17,131 bases of DNA, taken from Pseudomonadota bacterium (GTDB lineage: Bacteria; Myxococcota; Myxococcia; Myxococcales; Myxococcaceae). Numbering within the stretch: position 1 is the first letter of the stretch; every line of letters starts with the position of its first letter. This document shows positions 16,001-17,131 of this stretch, piece by piece. The DNA is taken from the NCBI GenBank assembly GCA_023424585.1, contig JAFADT010000536.1, forward strand, positions 1 through 17,131, read 5' to 3'. The notes under the pieces are model-generated. The model worked only from the letters and a program-made list of their open reading frames with translations, was not told where the DNA came from and ran no database searches. A program made the translations under genes and the position numbers.

Positions 16001-16835
16001 CGCCGCGCGAGTAGAACGACGCCAGCCGCTCGAACGCGTCCGGCGACAGCGAGGTGAGCCCCAGCGCCAGGTACTTCTCCATGGGCTGGAGCGCCTCCCC
16101 CAGCTCCCCTTCCCTGCCGGGCGGCGGGACCTCCAGCTCCAGCGGCACGCCGTTCTTGCGGAGCAGCTGCGCGAAGTCCGCGAAGCCGTCCAGCGTGTCC
16201 ATGTGCGTGAGGACCAGCCGCGTCTCCACGGGCGACTGGCACACCTCCGATAGCAGGTTCACCTTGCCGCGCAGGAGCTGGGTGACGCGCTTCTGCTCGT
16301 CCGGAGACGTCTCCAGCAGCCAGCCCGCCTTCAGGACGATGACGGCCCGGCCCACATGCCGGCGCCCGAAGGTGGCCCTCCACAGCCGGCGCAGCGCGCG
16401 CCGCGCGTGGTGCGAGTCGTCCTCCAGCACGGGCGCGGCCAGCTCCTGCACCACGACCTCCGGCCCCAGGAACACCTTGAGGAGCGGGTCGTCCGTGTGG
16501 CTGGGCATGAACTGGCGCTGCTGCCGCTGCCAGTCCACCTCCGCCTCGATGAGGTCCGACTTGCCGCTGCCCGCGGGCCCCATCACCACCAGCGTGGGGA
16601 AGTCCCGCACGGACGCGCGGAAGCGCCACGGCAGCTTCGCCAGGAACGCCTTGCGGATCGCCAGCAGCTGCCCCGACGACAGAGGCCGCTGCTCCCCCGC
16701 GACCGACGGGCCGCGCTGCCGCTTGCGCCACCACACCGCCACGCCCACGCCAACGGCAGTGAGCACCACCACGATGCCCAACACGAGCACCCAGTGTGCC
16801 TTCACTGCCGCCACGATGGACTGGAGCGCGCCCAC
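13029..16835 (-). CDS. tssM: TssM (IcmF-like) type VI secretion inner-membrane protein
   Basis: A 1268-residue protein with the full IcmF/TssM architecture. There is an N-terminal membrane helix (about 13-36), a cytoplasmic NTPase domain with an intact Walker A GPAGSGKS (86-93), a LTHMDTLDGF motif (209-218) in place of the family's TKxDxxxGF, and RVYLSSRG (306-313) matching the conserved RGxYxTS element. A second membrane helix (about 344-362) follows, then a large periplasmic part. That part ends in SSWNCFRLLESA (from 1214), the equivalent of the conserved WALFRLL motif. TssM spans from the inner membrane to TssJ and gates the envelope channel. Only one N-terminal helix is evident where many TssM proteins have a pair. 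A six-cysteine cluster sits at 451-497, and a disordered acidic linker at 761-795. The start is GTG 16835, two bases after the upstream gene's stop; the end overlaps tssJ. Confidence 0.93.
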   Translation of the reverse strand: MGALQSIVAAVKAHWVLVLGIVVVLTAVGVGVAVWWRKRQRGPSVAGEQRPLSSGQLLAIRKAFLAKLPWRFRASVRDFPTLVVMGPAGSGKSDLIEAEVDWQRQQRQFMPSHTDDPLLKVFLGPEVVVQELAAPVLEDDSHHARRALRRLWRATFGRRHVGRAVIVLKAGWLLETSPDEQKRVTQLLRGKVNLLSEVCQSPVETRLVLTHMDTLDGFADFAQLLRKNGVPLELEVPPPGREGELGEALQPMEKYLALGLTSLSPDAFERLASFYSRGGEAFAALGRFVATLMEGGSLTFPLHLKRVYLSSRGTDAQPTGALAVRADQPAELLARDYRWMHLRRCAVILAVGCLPVLLAYGHFYQLLMRAQDKLDAFQVTVQRLEERNQSVSGSVVESQTNDAVRAMEDLWGATRYWPPLTHSFKDEWEELRARLARSIRMSYLKPMLERCQDQCRRCASQIPGCQPAPVFTGRGTRATPLNPAPSGDDSCHLETLCRPEQALYTLGVLYASRNEDLGQFVVRSVHGAHKKQLGWTVEAFGMSLAGADQEPNWLDDMGLAEPMIANYVIASDRPFDEDVPWTRWPYGWLTMDGLLGPWREHFTQLQDVLAAKELDLARWAALADGRERLRTLLAQSAPYSSARRVMDLINASDAEPDASQLKGVGSLLDSLDWLRQNRQTLEAILRMEDEADAALRAAARMTPAELLTRADGLFAPSDGDARYQVEVLRRDFEFRPLDVSRQLLNKVLRTLKETGRTPFAADSFNPGTGETTSEVSNEGMGDDDTEFASGQAPVVGRVLGKAAFDAQLAPLVDEFTTRLAKSSLSREEAVERAAFVQGKVQTFAKRYGQDLYATYRGYRFRTSPRGSLASDLSVLLQPSSPLEAMLRDVAARAGVGPLESEYYAPMRDAVAPFKPVVQLMTPDKNGAFAELAAYTTLVSQLQQELSGVKPAAAPRDPAAPGAATASSAGSQLAEMLSPVGRVALSMLLEEEDSYLRRVDAWLDQHGLVGEFRAPFRQPFVVVRNRGRAELERVIAEQWTSQARRTLDPLVKRYPFNPSASQEVDPVELEVLRRKDGAFWGFVTQVLSPVVEERGTDWSLRYPLKSRLLLPPRMLHALGQLGRLSKLLWDDEGKPRPIAMQVRPLPLPAAPTPDSFVTLSYLKCGGAASFGFNQRPAWGDFPLSWWSPQPSSIGVELRSPSKDGKRYRSMEMSESSWNCFRLLESATLTDQSNVVWVLPGRGLAANEKVLEISFGLRGEPWAPFRGVVP
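15345..15485 (-). other. Six-cysteine insertion in the periplasmic part of TssM
   Basis: Residues 451-497 of TssM contain Cys451, 455, 458, 465, 491 and 497 (CQDQCRRC, then C after six residues, then a C-x5-C pair), separated by a Pro/Gly/Thr-rich loop. The segment follows the second membrane helix by about 90 residues, so it should lie in the periplasm, where disulfides can form. The even number of cysteines fits three disulfides. A metal site is possible but less likely there. Confidence 0.6.
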
Positions 16836-16837
16836 GG

Positions 16838-17131
16838 TCAGCCGCCGCCCCTTCCGCCCGGTCTCACGGCGAGCTGGAGCGCCTCCAGCACGTCCTCCGC
16901 CTCCTCCAGCGTGGCGCCCAGCTTCGCGCGCAGCTTCTCCTGCTCCTGCGGCGACGGCAGCACCCCGTCCCCGGGCGGCTCCAGCGCCACCAGCCCCTCA
17001 CGCACGGCGTCCAGCAGCGGCTGCACGCCCTCCTTCAGCGCGCCCAGCTCCGCGCCCACCCGCTGCTCCAGCGCGTCCAGCAGCGCGAGCGTCCCGGGCG
17101 GCGTCTGGGAGGCCGGCGCGGGAGGCCGGTG
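16838..17131 (-). CDS. Partial gene upstream of tssM, C-terminal part only, unknown
   Basis: The frame is open to the window edge, so the start lies beyond 17131. A GTG at 17059 would give only 73 residues, but the preceding codons (TLALLDALEQR) continue the same helical pattern. The visible 97 residues begin with a Pro-rich stretch and continue as an acidic, Leu-rich amphipathic helix region (LLDAVREGLVALEPP ... LRAKLGATLEEAEDVLEALQ), ending RPGGRGGG. No domain is recognisable. The stop is followed after two bases by the GTG of tssM, so it belongs to the same transcript and is probably a T6SS component or accessory protein. Myxobacterial T6SS genes are divergent enough that a core subunit cannot be excluded. 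Confidence 0.65.
   Translation of the reverse strand, partial: HRPPAPASQTPPGTLALLDALEQRVGAELGALKEGVQPLLDAVREGLVALEPPGDGVLPSPQEQEKLRAKLGATLEEAEDVLEALQLAVRPGGRGGG

Noticed and set aside
13447..16734. Several long frames within tssM on both strands (13447-15348, 15033-16253, 15370-16734)
   Set aside because: These are compositionally biased shadows, while the TssM frame has Walker A, membrane helices and conserved family motifs.

Overview
The window is very GC-rich DNA with almost exclusively G/C-ending codons, tightly packed genes and several GTG starts. Together with the gene content (a type VI secretion locus, a stand-alone MshEN protein, lipoproteins with Pro/Ala-rich tails) this suggests a myxobacterium of the Myxococcus/Corallococcus type. 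That assignment is an inference from style and content; no taxonomic marker gene is present.

Layout. (1) 1-1168, plus strand: the 3' part of a protein with a long Gly/Ala-rich membrane-inserting segment between helical regions, overlapping by ATGA a small helical protein. Codon use is slightly less GC-biased than in the rest of the window. I know no function for this pair. (2) 1169-5243, minus strand: an mrfA-mrfB (yprA-yprB) type DNA-repair operon, made of a DEAD/DEAH helicase with a C-terminal four-cysteine zinc site and a DEDDh exonuclease with a TPR-like tail. (3) 5428-6675, plus: an ArsB/NhaD-superfamily permease, convergent with and overlapping (6672-7511, minus) a lipoprotein of unknown function. 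(4) 7603-12414, plus: a tight three-gene unit of a tandem MshEN-motif protein (predicted c-di-GMP binding), a divergent VgrG/baseplate-hub-like protein with an Ala-rich helical tail, and a 707-residue, almost entirely helical protein with 11-residue repeats. (5) 12529-17131, minus: an unrecognised partial gene, then tssM and tssJ, the membrane-complex genes of a type VI secretion system, running head-on towards unit 4.

How the genes may work together. TssM and TssJ build the envelope-spanning part of a T6SS. The convergent plus-strand unit looks like a spike-associated module: a hub/spike-like protein that appears to lack a long beta-helix, a translationally coupled giant coiled-coil partner, and a small c-di-GMP-type sensor encoded immediately upstream. 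I regard this c-di-GMP sensor/spike/coiled-coil module as the best candidate for an undescribed system here. The glycine-zipper pair at the left edge is the second candidate. The mrfAB operon is a recognised repair system with an unusually long disordered N-terminal extension on the nuclease. No rRNA, tRNA, CRISPR array, insertion sequence or transposase was seen.
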